Source of the DNA: UBA3537 sp045561735
Lineage (GTDB): Bacteria; Bacteroidota; Bacteroidia; Flavobacteriales; Flavobacteriaceae
Assembly (NCBI GenBank): GCA_045561735.1
Contig: JBJKXC010000020.1
Location: forward strand, 1-30,331
Reading direction: 5' to 3'
Length of the DNA stretch: 30,331 bases
A program made the position numbers and the translations under genes. The notes under the pieces were generated by a model. That model was given only the letters and a program-made list of their open reading frames with translations. It was not told where the DNA came from and searched no databases. This document shows, piece after piece, positions 16,262-24,097 of this stretch (the first letter of the stretch is position 1; every line of letters starts with the position of its first letter).

Positions 16262-17194
16262 ATGAATGATCTTTTAGAAGTTCAGGGTGTATCCAAAAAA
16301 TTTGCTGATTTTCAAGCACTTTCTAGAGTTACTATCAATGTGCCAAAACACAGTATTTTTGGACTTCTTGGTCCCAATGGTGCTGGAAAAACAACTCTCA
16401 TCAGAATTATCAATCAAATTACAATGCCCGACAGTGGAAAAGTCATCTTAGATGGAGAACCACTTCAGCCTCATCACGTTCAATACATTGGTTATTTGCC
16501 AGAAGAACGCGGTTTGTATAAATCTATGAAAGTTGGTGAGCAGGCACTTTATTTGGCACAACTCAAAGGGCTATCCTATAAGGAAGCCAAAAAGCGATTG
16601 GTTTATTGGTTTGAAAAATTAGGAATTTCACACTGGTGGGATAAAAAAATCCAAGAACTTTCTAAGGGGATGGCTCAAAAAATTCAATTTGTAGTGACCG
16701 TACTGCACCAGCCCAAGTTGTTAATTTTTGACGAACCTTTTTCAGGATTTGACCCCATTAATGCCAATATTATAAAAGATGAAATTTTACAACTCAGAAC
16801 AGAAGGCGCAACAGTTATTTTTTCTACCCACCGCATGGAATCCGTGGAGGAACTTTGTGACCATATAGCCTTAATTCACGAATCTAAAAAAATATTGGAT
16901 GGTAAACTCGAGGACATTAAGCGCCAGTATAAAACAAATGCTTTTGAAGTTGGTTTGTCAACAAAACATAAAACAGCATTGAAGCAAACAATTGCGGAGC
17001 GTTTTGAAATAGCAACTGCAGATTTCAAGTCGTTGGAAGATGATTTAAAATTGAATATCAAGCTTACCCCTAATGACAGCTCTGACGATCTTCTGGCATT
17101 TTTAAGCCAGAATGCTTCTGTAAACCATTACAAGGAACTCATTCCTAATGCCAGCGAAATCTTCATTCAAGCTGTAAAAAACAACGGATTATGA
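16262..17194 (+). CDS. ABC transporter ATP-binding protein (NatA-like)
   Basis: 310-aa ATPase of the ABC-2/NatA type. Walker A GPNGAGKTT at 37-45, signature LSKGMAQK at 133-140, Walker B LLIFDEP at 153-159, D-loop SGFDP at 161-165, and the switch histidine in STHRMES near 190. The N-terminal ~220 residues are the nucleotide-binding domain, followed by a ~90-residue C-terminal extension usual in NatA-like proteins. It works with the permease encoded next: the stop and the next start share ATGA at 17191-17194. Substrate is unknown; Na+ or drug export has been shown for some relatives. It may be read with grpE-dnaJ or from its own start region, where TAGATTTA (16203-16210) is a near -7 match. 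Confidence 0.9.
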   Translation: MNDLLEVQGVSKKFADFQALSRVTINVPKHSIFGLLGPNGAGKTTLIRIINQITMPDSGKVILDGEPLQPHHVQYIGYLPEERGLYKSMKVGEQALYLAQLKGLSYKEAKKRLVYWFEKLGISHWWDKKIQELSKGMAQKIQFVVTVLHQPKLLIFDEPFSGFDPINANIIKDEILQLRTEGATVIFSTHRMESVEELCDHIALIHESKKILDGKLEDIKRQYKTNAFEVGLSTKHKTALKQTIAERFEIATADFKSLEDDLKLNIKLTPNDSSDDLLAFLSQNASVNHYKELIPNASEIFIQAVKNNGL

Positions 17195-18495
17195 ACCATC
17201 TGTCATTAATTATTAAAAGAGAGTATCTGGCAAAGGTTAAAAACAAATCCTTCTTGTTAATGACCTTTTTGAGCCCGCTAATTATGGTTGGATTTATCAG
17301 CTTAGTTACCTATTTGGCTACAGCAAACAATGAGAAAATAAGAACAATCTCTGTACTGGATGAATCCGAATTTTTTAAAGAAACTCTTATTTCAACGGAG
17401 TATACGAAATACCATTACCTTGATGGGGTTGATTTAGAATCTGCTAAAAGTTTAAGCAATCAAGCCAGTTCTTACGGTCTTTTATATATTCCTAACCTGC
17501 CAATTCATTCCGTTTCTGAAGAGATTAAATTTTTATCAAAAGATGCACCCTCTCTGACCTTTATTACGAGTTTAGAATCTAAAATTGAAAATAGGATAAA
17601 AGAACTAAAACTTGAAAAATCTGGCGTTGATTTGGCCAAAATTAAGGCTGCAATTACCAATGTGAATTTAGGTCAAGAAAGTTACGAGGGTGTAAAAACC
17701 TCTAAGGCAGGAAGTTTTATGAAACTGGTTTTCGGTGGTTTTGCCGGCTATTTGTTGTTTATGTTTATCATCATTTATGGTAATTTAATAATGCGCAGTG
17801 TAATTGAAGAAAAAACCAGTCGTATTATAGAGGTTATTATATCTTCTGTGAAACCGATCCAGTTGATGTTAGGGAAGATATTTGGGACTTCCTTAGCGGG
17901 CATTACTCAATTCGCCATTTGGATTTTGATGATAGGCGTTTTAATGTTCGCATCTTCTTTAATTTTTGGTGTAAATTTATGCGCAACACCTCAGCAAGAA
18001 ATCGTGACAGAGGCCATGAACAACCCCGCTTTAAATTCTGAATTGCAAGGCTACATCAACGATTTTAGAGCACTTCCGCTGTGGAATCTCATTATTGCCT
18101 TTGTATTGTTTTTTACGGGAGGATATTTACTTTATAGCTCTCTTTATGCAGCAATCGGGGCGGCTGTGGATAACGAGACAGACACCCAACAATTTATGAT
18201 CCCCATTATCATGCCATTGATTTTTTCTTTTTACATTGGATTCTTTACGGTTTTAGAAGATCCTCATGGCAGTATATCCACAATTTTCTCATATGTTCCA
18301 TTCACTTCTCCAGTTGTCATGCTTATGCGGATCCCATTTGGAGTTCCACTTTGGGAACAATTGTTGTCTCTTTTTATTTTAGTTGTTACTTTTGTGTTCA
18401 CCGTTTGGATTGCTGCAAAAATTTATCGGGTTGGAATTTTAATGTATGGCAAGAAGCCAAGCTATAAAGAATTGATCAAATGGTTGAAATATTAA
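17191..18495 (+). CDS. ABC-2 type transporter permease (NatB-like)
   Basis: 434-aa inner-membrane protein. One membrane segment near the N-terminus (about 20-42) is followed by a large extracytoplasmic domain (about 45-175) and then five or more segments (about 178-200, 232-260, 297-325, 338-358, 390-415). The sequence RSVIEEKTSRIIEVIISSVKP, just after the second segment, is the cytoplasmic coupling motif of NatB-like permeases. It pairs with the ATPase upstream through a four-base overlap and is followed 25 bases later by the response regulator gene, which could control it. The transported substrate cannot be told from sequence. Confidence 0.9.
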   Translation: MNHLSLIIKREYLAKVKNKSFLLMTFLSPLIMVGFISLVTYLATANNEKIRTISVLDESEFFKETLISTEYTKYHYLDGVDLESAKSLSNQASSYGLLYIPNLPIHSVSEEIKFLSKDAPSLTFITSLESKIENRIKELKLEKSGVDLAKIKAAITNVNLGQESYEGVKTSKAGSFMKLVFGGFAGYLLFMFIIIYGNLIMRSVIEEKTSRIIEVIISSVKPIQLMLGKIFGTSLAGITQFAIWILMIGVLMFASSLIFGVNLCATPQQEIVTEAMNNPALNSELQGYINDFRALPLWNLIIAFVLFFTGGYLLYSSLYAAIGAAVDNETDTQQFMIPIIMPLIFSFYIGFFTVLEDPHGSISTIFSYVPFTSPVVMLMRIPFGVPLWEQLLSLFILVVTFVFTVWIAAKIYRVGILMYGKKPSYKELIKWLKY

Positions 18496-18520
18496 CCCTT
18501 CATTAAAAGTAATGAATTGA

Positions 18521-19687
18521 ATGTCAAGAATATTAATCATAGAAGATGAGGAAGCCATCCGTCGCGTTTTGGTAAAGATCTTGTCAGAGGAAAATAGTTT
18601 GTATAAAGTTTTTGAAGCTGTAGATGGACTGTCAGGTATTGAATTGATTAAAAAAGAAGATTTTGATTTGATTTTATGCGATATTAAAATGCCAAAAATG
18701 GACGGCGTTGAAGTGTTACAAGCCGCAAAAAAACTCAAACCAGAAGTTCCAATTGTAATGATTTCGGGTCACGGCAATCTTGACACGGCGGTAAATACCA
18801 TGCGGCTTGGTGCGTTTGATTACATTTCAAAGCCTCCAGACTTGAACAGACTTTTAAATACTGTTAGAAATGCCTTAGATCGCAAAAAATTAGTTGTCGA
18901 GAATAAACGCCTCAAGCGGCGCATCAGTCAAAAATATGAGATGGTCGGAGACAGTGAAGAACTCCATAACATAAAATCTATGATTGACAAAGTGGCTCCA
19001 ACTGATGCGCGAGTATTGATTACAGGACCCAATGGTACAGGAAAAGAACTTGTGGCCCATTGGCTTCACCAAAAAAGTAACCGAAACAAAGGCCCTATGA
19101 TTGAAGTTAATTGTGCTGCAATACCCAGTGAACTTATTGAGAGTGAATTGTTTGGACATGTAAAGGGCGCCTTTACAAGCGCCAATAAAGACCGGGCTGG
19201 AAAGTTTGAAACCGCACATGGCGGTTTGTTGTTTTTAGATGAAATAGGTGACATGAGCCTCTCTGCTCAAGCCAAAGTATTACGTGCTTTACAAGAAAAC
19301 AGAATTCAACGTGTTGGTAGCGATAAGAATATCAGGGTGGACGTCCGTGTGGTCGCTGCCACCAATAAAGATTTAAAAAAAGAAATAGCAGAAGGACGTT
19401 TTCGTGAAGATTTATACCACCGCCTAGCGGTGATACTCATTGAAGTTCCTGCACTAAATAACCGTCGTGATGACATACCATTGCTCATTGATTTTTTCTC
19501 TACCAAAATTGCCAATGAACAAGGGAACGTGCCAAAAGTATTTTCGAAAAAGGCCATTACTCTTTTAAAAAGCTATGACTGGACTGGTAATGTAAGAGAA
19601 CTACGCAATGTTGTTGAGCGACTTATCATTCTGGGCTCAAGTGAGATCACTGATGCGGACGTAGAGGCATTTGCCAGTAAGACCTAA
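18521..19687 (+). CDS. Sigma-54-type response regulator without DNA-binding domain
   Basis: 388 aa in two domains. Residues 1-120 form a receiver with acidic pocket EDEE (8-11), phosphorylated Asp D54 in LILCDIKMP and K104. Residues 140-380 are an AAA+ sigma-54 activator ATPase: Walker A GPNGTGKE (169-176), sensor loop GAFTSA (216-221, GAFTGA in most members), Walker B LLFLDE (236-241), and FREDLYHRL (294-302) and WTGNVREL (354-361). NtrC-like proteins normally add a Fis-type helix-turn-helix of about 60-70 residues; here the protein ends at ADVEAFASKT with none. It may act from solution, as FlgR-type activators do, or not activate sigma-54 at all. No partner kinase gene is adjacent. A short inverted repeat sits just before its start. 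Confidence 0.9.
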   Translation: MSRILIIEDEEAIRRVLVKILSEENSLYKVFEAVDGLSGIELIKKEDFDLILCDIKMPKMDGVEVLQAAKKLKPEVPIVMISGHGNLDTAVNTMRLGAFDYISKPPDLNRLLNTVRNALDRKKLVVENKRLKRRISQKYEMVGDSEELHNIKSMIDKVAPTDARVLITGPNGTGKELVAHWLHQKSNRNKGPMIEVNCAAIPSELIESELFGHVKGAFTSANKDRAGKFETAHGGLLFLDEIGDMSLSAQAKVLRALQENRIQRVGSDKNIRVDVRVVAATNKDLKKEIAEGRFREDLYHRLAVILIEVPALNNRRDDIPLLIDFFSTKIANEQGNVPKVFSKKAITLLKSYDWTGNVRELRNVVERLIILGSSEITDADVEAFASKT

Positions 19688-19751
19688 AACCATTTTTTAT
19701 TTCAATTGGTTGGGAATTCAAAAGTATTCTGAATAATAATCCATCAACAAA

Positions 19752-20570
19752 TTAAAGGCTATTGACCATTTTTCTAATGATAGTCAAGTTTTTTAAAAGT
19801 GGTTCAAGCCGATCTAGATGTAACATATTGGCACCATCACTTTTGGCGTTTGCAGGGTCAAAGTGTGTTTCGATAAATAAACCATCAATATTGTTAACGA
19901 CCCCAGCTCTTGCAATAGTTTCTATCATTTCTGGACGGCCTCCAGTAACACCGCTCTTTTGATTTGGCTGTTGTAAAGAATGGGTAACATCTAAAACAGT
20001 AGGCGCAAATTCGCGCATGGTTGGAATGCCCCTAAAATCAACAACCATATCATGGTAACCGAACATGCTACCACGATCTGTAATCCAGACATTTTCATTT
20101 CCAGCATTTTTCACTTTTAAGGCGGCGTGTTTCATAGCTTCAGGGCTCATGAACTGGCCTTTTTTAAGATTGACTACTTTTCCAGTTTTCGCTGCGGCAA
20201 CAACAAGGTCCGTTTGCCGCACAAGAAATGCCGGAATTTGAAGAACATCTACGTAATCAGCTGCCATATCGGCATTGCTAACTTCGTGGATATCAGTAAC
20301 AGTAGGAATGTCAAAAGTTTTCCCAACTTTACGCAAAATCTTGAGTGCTTTTTCATCGCCAACTCCTGTAAAACTGTCCAGACGACTGCGATTGGCTTTT
20401 TTGAAACTTCCTTTAAATAAATAGGGTATCTCAAGTTTATTTGAGATTTCACAAACACGTTCTGCAATCTTCAGCGCCATGTATTCGCTTTCAATAGCAC
20501 AAGGCCCTGCAATTAAAAAAAAATGTCCGGAATTGACATGCTTTAGCCTTGGAATGTATTTAAGTTGCAT
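19752..20570 (-). CDS. kdsA: 3-deoxy-8-phosphooctulonate (Kdo-8-P) synthase
   Basis: Condenses arabinose-5-phosphate with phosphoenolpyruvate to Kdo-8-P, the precursor of Kdo in the LPS inner core. The 272-aa length is normal. The cysteine C24 in IAGPCAIES marks the metal-dependent class (Asn at this position in the E. coli, metal-free class). Other expected metal ligands are present: VLDVTHSLQQ (His), GLFIETHFDP (Glu) and KSDGANML (Asp). KKGQFMSPEAM and KSGVTGGRPEMI are family loops. It is divergent from typA. Its presence shows the cell builds Kdo-containing LPS and fits the glycan genes 2 kb away. Confidence 0.96.
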   Translation of the reverse strand: MQLKYIPRLKHVNSGHFFLIAGPCAIESEYMALKIAERVCEISNKLEIPYLFKGSFKKANRSRLDSFTGVGDEKALKILRKVGKTFDIPTVTDIHEVSNADMAADYVDVLQIPAFLVRQTDLVVAAAKTGKVVNLKKGQFMSPEAMKHAALKVKNAGNENVWITDRGSMFGYHDMVVDFRGIPTMREFAPTVLDVTHSLQQPNQKSGVTGGRPEMIETIARAGVVNNIDGLFIETHFDPANAKSDGANMLHLDRLEPLLKNLTIIRKMVNSL

Positions 20571-20592
20571 TGTTACATCAGTTTATTGACAA

Positions 20593-20600
20593 CAAATATA
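20593..20600 (-). promoter_or_regulatory. Candidate -7 box of kdsA
   Basis: On the minus strand 20600-20593 is TATATTTG, a full TAnnTTTG match, 22 bases before the ATG at 20570. No TTG element is visible at the normal upstream distance. Confidence 0.43.
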
Positions 20601-20657
20601 AGCAAATTTGAGCGTTAAGGTTATCAGAATAAAGTCCAAAAGTCTTAAAATTAAATG

Positions 20658-20665
20658 TAAATTTG
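20658..20665 (+). promoter_or_regulatory. Candidate -7 box of typA
   Basis: TAAATTTG matches TAnnTTTG and ends 20 bases before the ATG at 20686. It faces away from the kdsA box in the 115-base divergent region; a -33 element is not evident. Confidence 0.43.
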
Positions 20666-20685
20666 CCGCTTTAAAATAGCGTTTG

Positions 20686-22485
20686 ATGAATCCTATTAAA
20701 AATATTGCCATTATTGCCCATGTCGATCACGGAAAAACAACCCTAGTTGATAAAATTTTATACCATTGCCAGTTGTTCCGTGAAAACGAAAATAAGGGAG
20801 ATCTAATTTTAGATAATAATGATTTGGAACGCGAGCGCGGAATTACTATTACTTCAAAAAACATTTCTGTTGTTTATAAAGACATGAAAATTAACATTAT
20901 TGATACTCCTGGCCACGCAGATTTTGGTGGTGAGGTAGAACGTGTTCTCAATATGGCTGATGGTGTATTGTTATTAGTGGACGCTTTTGAGGGGCCAATG
21001 CCACAAACCCGATTTGTTCTGCAAAAAGCCATTAATTTAGGACTTAAGCCTTGCGTGGTAATTAATAAAGTTGATAAAGAAAATTGTACACCCGAAGAGG
21101 TACACGAAGCTGTTTTTGATCTGATGTTTGAATTGGGTGCTGAAGAGTGGCAATTGGATTTTCCTACGGTTTACGGCTCTGCTAAATTCAATTGGATGAG
21201 TGAAGATTGGACGAACAAAACCGATTCAATTGCACCGCTGTTAGACATGGTAATTGACCACATTCCCTCCCCAAAAGTTGAAGAAGGCACAACCCAAATG
21301 TTAATTACTTCTTTGGATTATTCGTCATTTACAGGCCGTATTGCTATTGGTCGATTACAACGAGGTAGTTTAGATAACAATCAGTTGGTAGCCTTAGTAA
21401 AAAGAGATGGTTCTATTTTAAAGTCTAAAATTAAAGAGCTTCATATTTTTGAAGGCTTGGGAAGAAAGAAAGTTTCTAAAATTATGGCTGGTGAAATTTG
21501 TGCGCTGGTTGGATTAGATGGATTTGAAATTGGAGATACAATCGCCGATGTTGATAATCCTGAAGCTCTTGAAACAATCGCCATTGATGAGCCTACTATG
21601 AGCATGCTTTTCACCATTAATGATTCTCCATTTTTTGGAAAAGAAGGAAAATTTGTGACTTCTCGTCACCTCAAAGAGCGTTTAGAAAAAGAGCTTGAAA
21701 AAAACTTGGCATTGCGTGTAAATCCTACGGACAGCGCTGATAAGTTTATGGTATTTGGACGTGGCGTATTACATTTGTCTGTTCTCATTGAAACCATGAG
21801 AAGAGAGGGTTACGAACTTCAAATTGGCCAACCACAAGTCATAATCAAAACAATTGATGGTGTCAAATGTGAACCCGTAGAAGAAATGACGATTGATCTC
21901 CCAGAAAATATTTCTGGAAAAGCTGTAGAAATGGTCACTATGCGAAAAGGAGCGCTTTTAAGCATGGAAGTTAAAGGACAAAGAATGGTTTGTCAATTTA
22001 TGATTCCATCAAGAGGAATTATCGGTCTTAGAAATCAATTGCTTACAGCAACTGCTGGTGAGGCTATTATATCGCATAGATTTACTGAATATCAGCCCAT
22101 CAAAGGGGGTATTACTGAACGACAAAATGGATCGTTGGTATCAATGGAAAACGGTACTGCAATACCTTATTCTATCGATAAATTACAAGACCGTGGTAAA
22201 TTTTTTATTGATCCAGGAGAAACTATTTACGAAGGACAAGTGATTGGAGAAAATTCTAGAGGGGAGGACATGGTCGTTAATGTTACCAAAACAAAGAAAC
22301 TAACCAACGTTAGAAGTGCAGGTGCCGATGATAAGACCAGAATTGTACCCGCCATCAAATTTTCTTTGGAGGAAGCTTTAGAGTACATTCAAAAAGACGA
22401 GTATGTTGAAGTCACGCCCAATAGTCTAAGGTTGCGAAAGATTTATTTAAAAGAAGTCGACAGAAAACGAAATAAAGCCTTTTAA
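20686..22485 (+). CDS. typA: Ribosome-associated GTPase TypA/BipA
   Basis: 599-aa translational GTPase related to EF-G that helps ribosome assembly and stress or cold adaptation. G1 is AHVDHGKTT (11-19), switch II/G3 is DTPGHADFGGEVER, and G4 is NKVD. Domains follow in EF-G order: G domain (1-200), beta-barrel II (about 205-290), domain III (about 305-385), domain V (about 395-475) and the TypA-specific C-terminal domain ending in LRLRKIYLKE. The start chosen is ATG at 20686; an overlapping TTG three bases upstream would add one residue without reason. It is followed with no gap by the next gene (TAA then ATG). Confidence 0.96.
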   Translation: MNPIKNIAIIAHVDHGKTTLVDKILYHCQLFRENENKGDLILDNNDLERERGITITSKNISVVYKDMKINIIDTPGHADFGGEVERVLNMADGVLLLVDAFEGPMPQTRFVLQKAINLGLKPCVVINKVDKENCTPEEVHEAVFDLMFELGAEEWQLDFPTVYGSAKFNWMSEDWTNKTDSIAPLLDMVIDHIPSPKVEEGTTQMLITSLDYSSFTGRIAIGRLQRGSLDNNQLVALVKRDGSILKSKIKELHIFEGLGRKKVSKIMAGEICALVGLDGFEIGDTIADVDNPEALETIAIDEPTMSMLFTINDSPFFGKEGKFVTSRHLKERLEKELEKNLALRVNPTDSADKFMVFGRGVLHLSVLIETMRREGYELQIGQPQVIIKTIDGVKCEPVEEMTIDLPENISGKAVEMVTMRKGALLSMEVKGQRMVCQFMIPSRGIIGLRNQLLTATAGEAIISHRFTEYQPIKGGITERQNGSLVSMENGTAIPYSIDKLQDRGKFFIDPGETIYEGQVIGENSRGEDMVVNVTKTKKLTNVRSAGADDKTRIVPAIKFSLEEALEYIQKDEYVEVTPNSLRLRKIYLKEVDRKRNKAF

Positions 22486-22725
22486 ATGATTTTTTTGAAC
22501 ATCACCATAACAGAATGGATTGGTTACATCGCAACCGCAGTATTGATGGCTTCTTTTACCATGAAACATTTGAGGGCATTGAGACTTGTTAATTCAGTTG
22601 CTTGTGTGTTGTTTGTTTTTTATGGAATTCTTCTTTCAAAAGCCTGGCCTATTATTATTTCAAATGCGGCTATTTTCAGTATTAATATTTATTATTTATA
22701 CTTTAAAAAAAATAGTAAAATATAG
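22486..22725 (+). CDS. Small membrane protein, YgjV-like
   Basis: 79 aa with three likely membrane helices (about 8-26, 32-50, 53-74). The pattern IGYIATAVLMASF, then LRLVNSVACVLFVFYG and WPIIISNAAIFSINIYYL resembles the small YgjV-type inner membrane proteins, sometimes wrongly labelled as uroporphyrinogen decarboxylase in databases. Function is unknown. The ATG touches the typA stop directly, so translation is likely coupled to typA. The link with typA is probably operon structure only. Confidence 0.75.
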   Translation: MIFLNITITEWIGYIATAVLMASFTMKHLRALRLVNSVACVLFVFYGILLSKAWPIIISNAAIFSINIYYLYFKKNSKI

Positions 22726-22752
22726 ACAACAATTTTGAATGCCAAGCGTTTA

Positions 22753-22771
22753 TATGCTATATGATAGCATA
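22753..22771. repeat. Perfect 8-bp inverted repeat before the flippase gene
   Basis: TATGCTAT-ATG-ATAGCATA forms an 8-bp perfect dyad with a 3-nt loop in the 62-base gap between the YgjV-like gene and the flippase gene, ending 16 bases before the GTG start. It lacks a T run, so it is not a classical terminator. It could be an operator or a hairpin in the leader of the glycan operon. Confidence 0.6.
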
Positions 22772-22787
22772 AGACCAATTTGAATAC

Positions 22788-24077
22788 GTGAAACTACCTT
22801 CCTTTCTCAACAACAATTTAATTTTAAAAATCACCTCTTTAAATTCTTTGGTTGTTGGTGCACGTCTTTTAATTTCTCTATTGGTACAAAATCTTTTGGC
22901 GTCTTACACGGGACAAGCGGGTATTGCCAAGGTAGGTCAGATTCGAAATATCTCTAATATTTTAATGAGTGTTTCTTCCTTAGGAGTTTTTAATGGGGTT
23001 GTAAAATATGTATCTGAATACAAAAACAACCAGGAGGGGCTCCTTAAATTATTTTCTACAGTATTTGTATTGTCGAGCATTGCCACCTTCACACTTTCAC
23101 TTTTTATGTTTTTTGGTGCTGACATGCTCTCTCAATGGTTGTTTTTCACAGAATCCTACAGCGATGTATTTAAAATCTTGGCAGTTGCAGCCCCTTTTAT
23201 TGCAATGAATCGAATTTTTAACGGAGTTATTAGTGGGATTTCAGCCTATAAAATACATGCAAAGATTGAAATTATTTGGTACACTTTAGCTTCCGTACTG
23301 CTTTTGGTCAGTTTATATTATTACAATATTGGAGGTGTTCTTTTGGCCATTGCTGTCACCCCCATTGTTCAGTTTTTTGTCCTAATTTTTATTTTTTGGA
23401 AAACACTTCAAGAGTATATTAAATTTAGTCAGTTATCTTTTAAAGCTCCTTTGATTAAAGTTTTACTAGGATTTACGCTAATTTCATTTGTAGCAACAGT
23501 TTGTTCCAACCTAGTAGAGATTAATTTTAGAACCTTGATTTCAGACCGAATAAGTGAAAATGAAGCGGGTATTTGGACTGCAATGTCATCTATTTCTAAG
23601 ATTTATATGCAGTTTTTAATCACTATTTTCAGTATTTATATTCTCCCTAAATATGCTGAAATTCATTTTTCAGATGCATTTAAAAAAGAGGTGAAGACCC
23701 TTTATAAAACACTCCTGCCTTTGGTGATAATTGGGATGTTTATTGTCTATTTTTCAAAAGAATATTTAATTCTCACAATTTATAATGAAGCGTTCATTGG
23801 GATGACAATTTTATTTAAATGGCAACTTTTAGCAGATTTAGTACGCTTTATTGCAAATATTTTATCATTTAAATTTTTAGCTAAAAACCAGATCAATTAT
23901 TTTGTTTCAACCCAATTGTTAGGTCTGGTATCCTACTATATTTTTGGTGGGTTACTCATAAATAGTTGTGGTGTGGAGGGCTTGGTAATGGCTTTATTAT
24001 TTAGTAATTTATTATATTTAGTGACAGTTATTTTTGTTTTGCGGAACGACTTATTTGGCAAAAACAAAGCAATTTAA
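22788..24077 (+). CDS. Polysaccharide flippase (WzxE-like O-antigen translocase)
   Basis: 429-aa polytopic protein with about 12 predicted helices, MOP/MATE superfamily. It resembles WzxE-type flippases that turn undecaprenyl-linked glycans across the inner membrane: LGVFNGVVKYVSEYKNN (about 66-82) and GIWTAMSSISKIYMQFLITIFSIYILPKYAE (about 262-292) follow the WzxE pattern. Start is GTG at 22788; there is no in-frame ATG near. It leads a three-gene plus-strand run with a phosphoethanolamine transferase and a GT4 glycosyltransferase, so it likely exports the glycan those enzymes build. No Wzy polymerase is in the window. Confidence 0.88.
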   Translation: MKLPSFLNNNLILKITSLNSLVVGARLLISLLVQNLLASYTGQAGIAKVGQIRNISNILMSVSSLGVFNGVVKYVSEYKNNQEGLLKLFSTVFVLSSIATFTLSLFMFFGADMLSQWLFFTESYSDVFKILAVAAPFIAMNRIFNGVISGISAYKIHAKIEIIWYTLASVLLLVSLYYYNIGGVLLAIAVTPIVQFFVLIFIFWKTLQEYIKFSQLSFKAPLIKVLLGFTLISFVATVCSNLVEINFRTLISDRISENEAGIWTAMSSISKIYMQFLITIFSIYILPKYAEIHFSDAFKKEVKTLYKTLLPLVIIGMFIVYFSKEYLILTIYNEAFIGMTILFKWQLLADLVRFIANILSFKFLAKNQINYFVSTQLLGLVSYYIFGGLLINSCGVEGLVMALLFSNLLYLVTVIFVLRNDLFGKNKAI

Positions 24078-24097
24078 GCAGATTATTAAACCATAAA

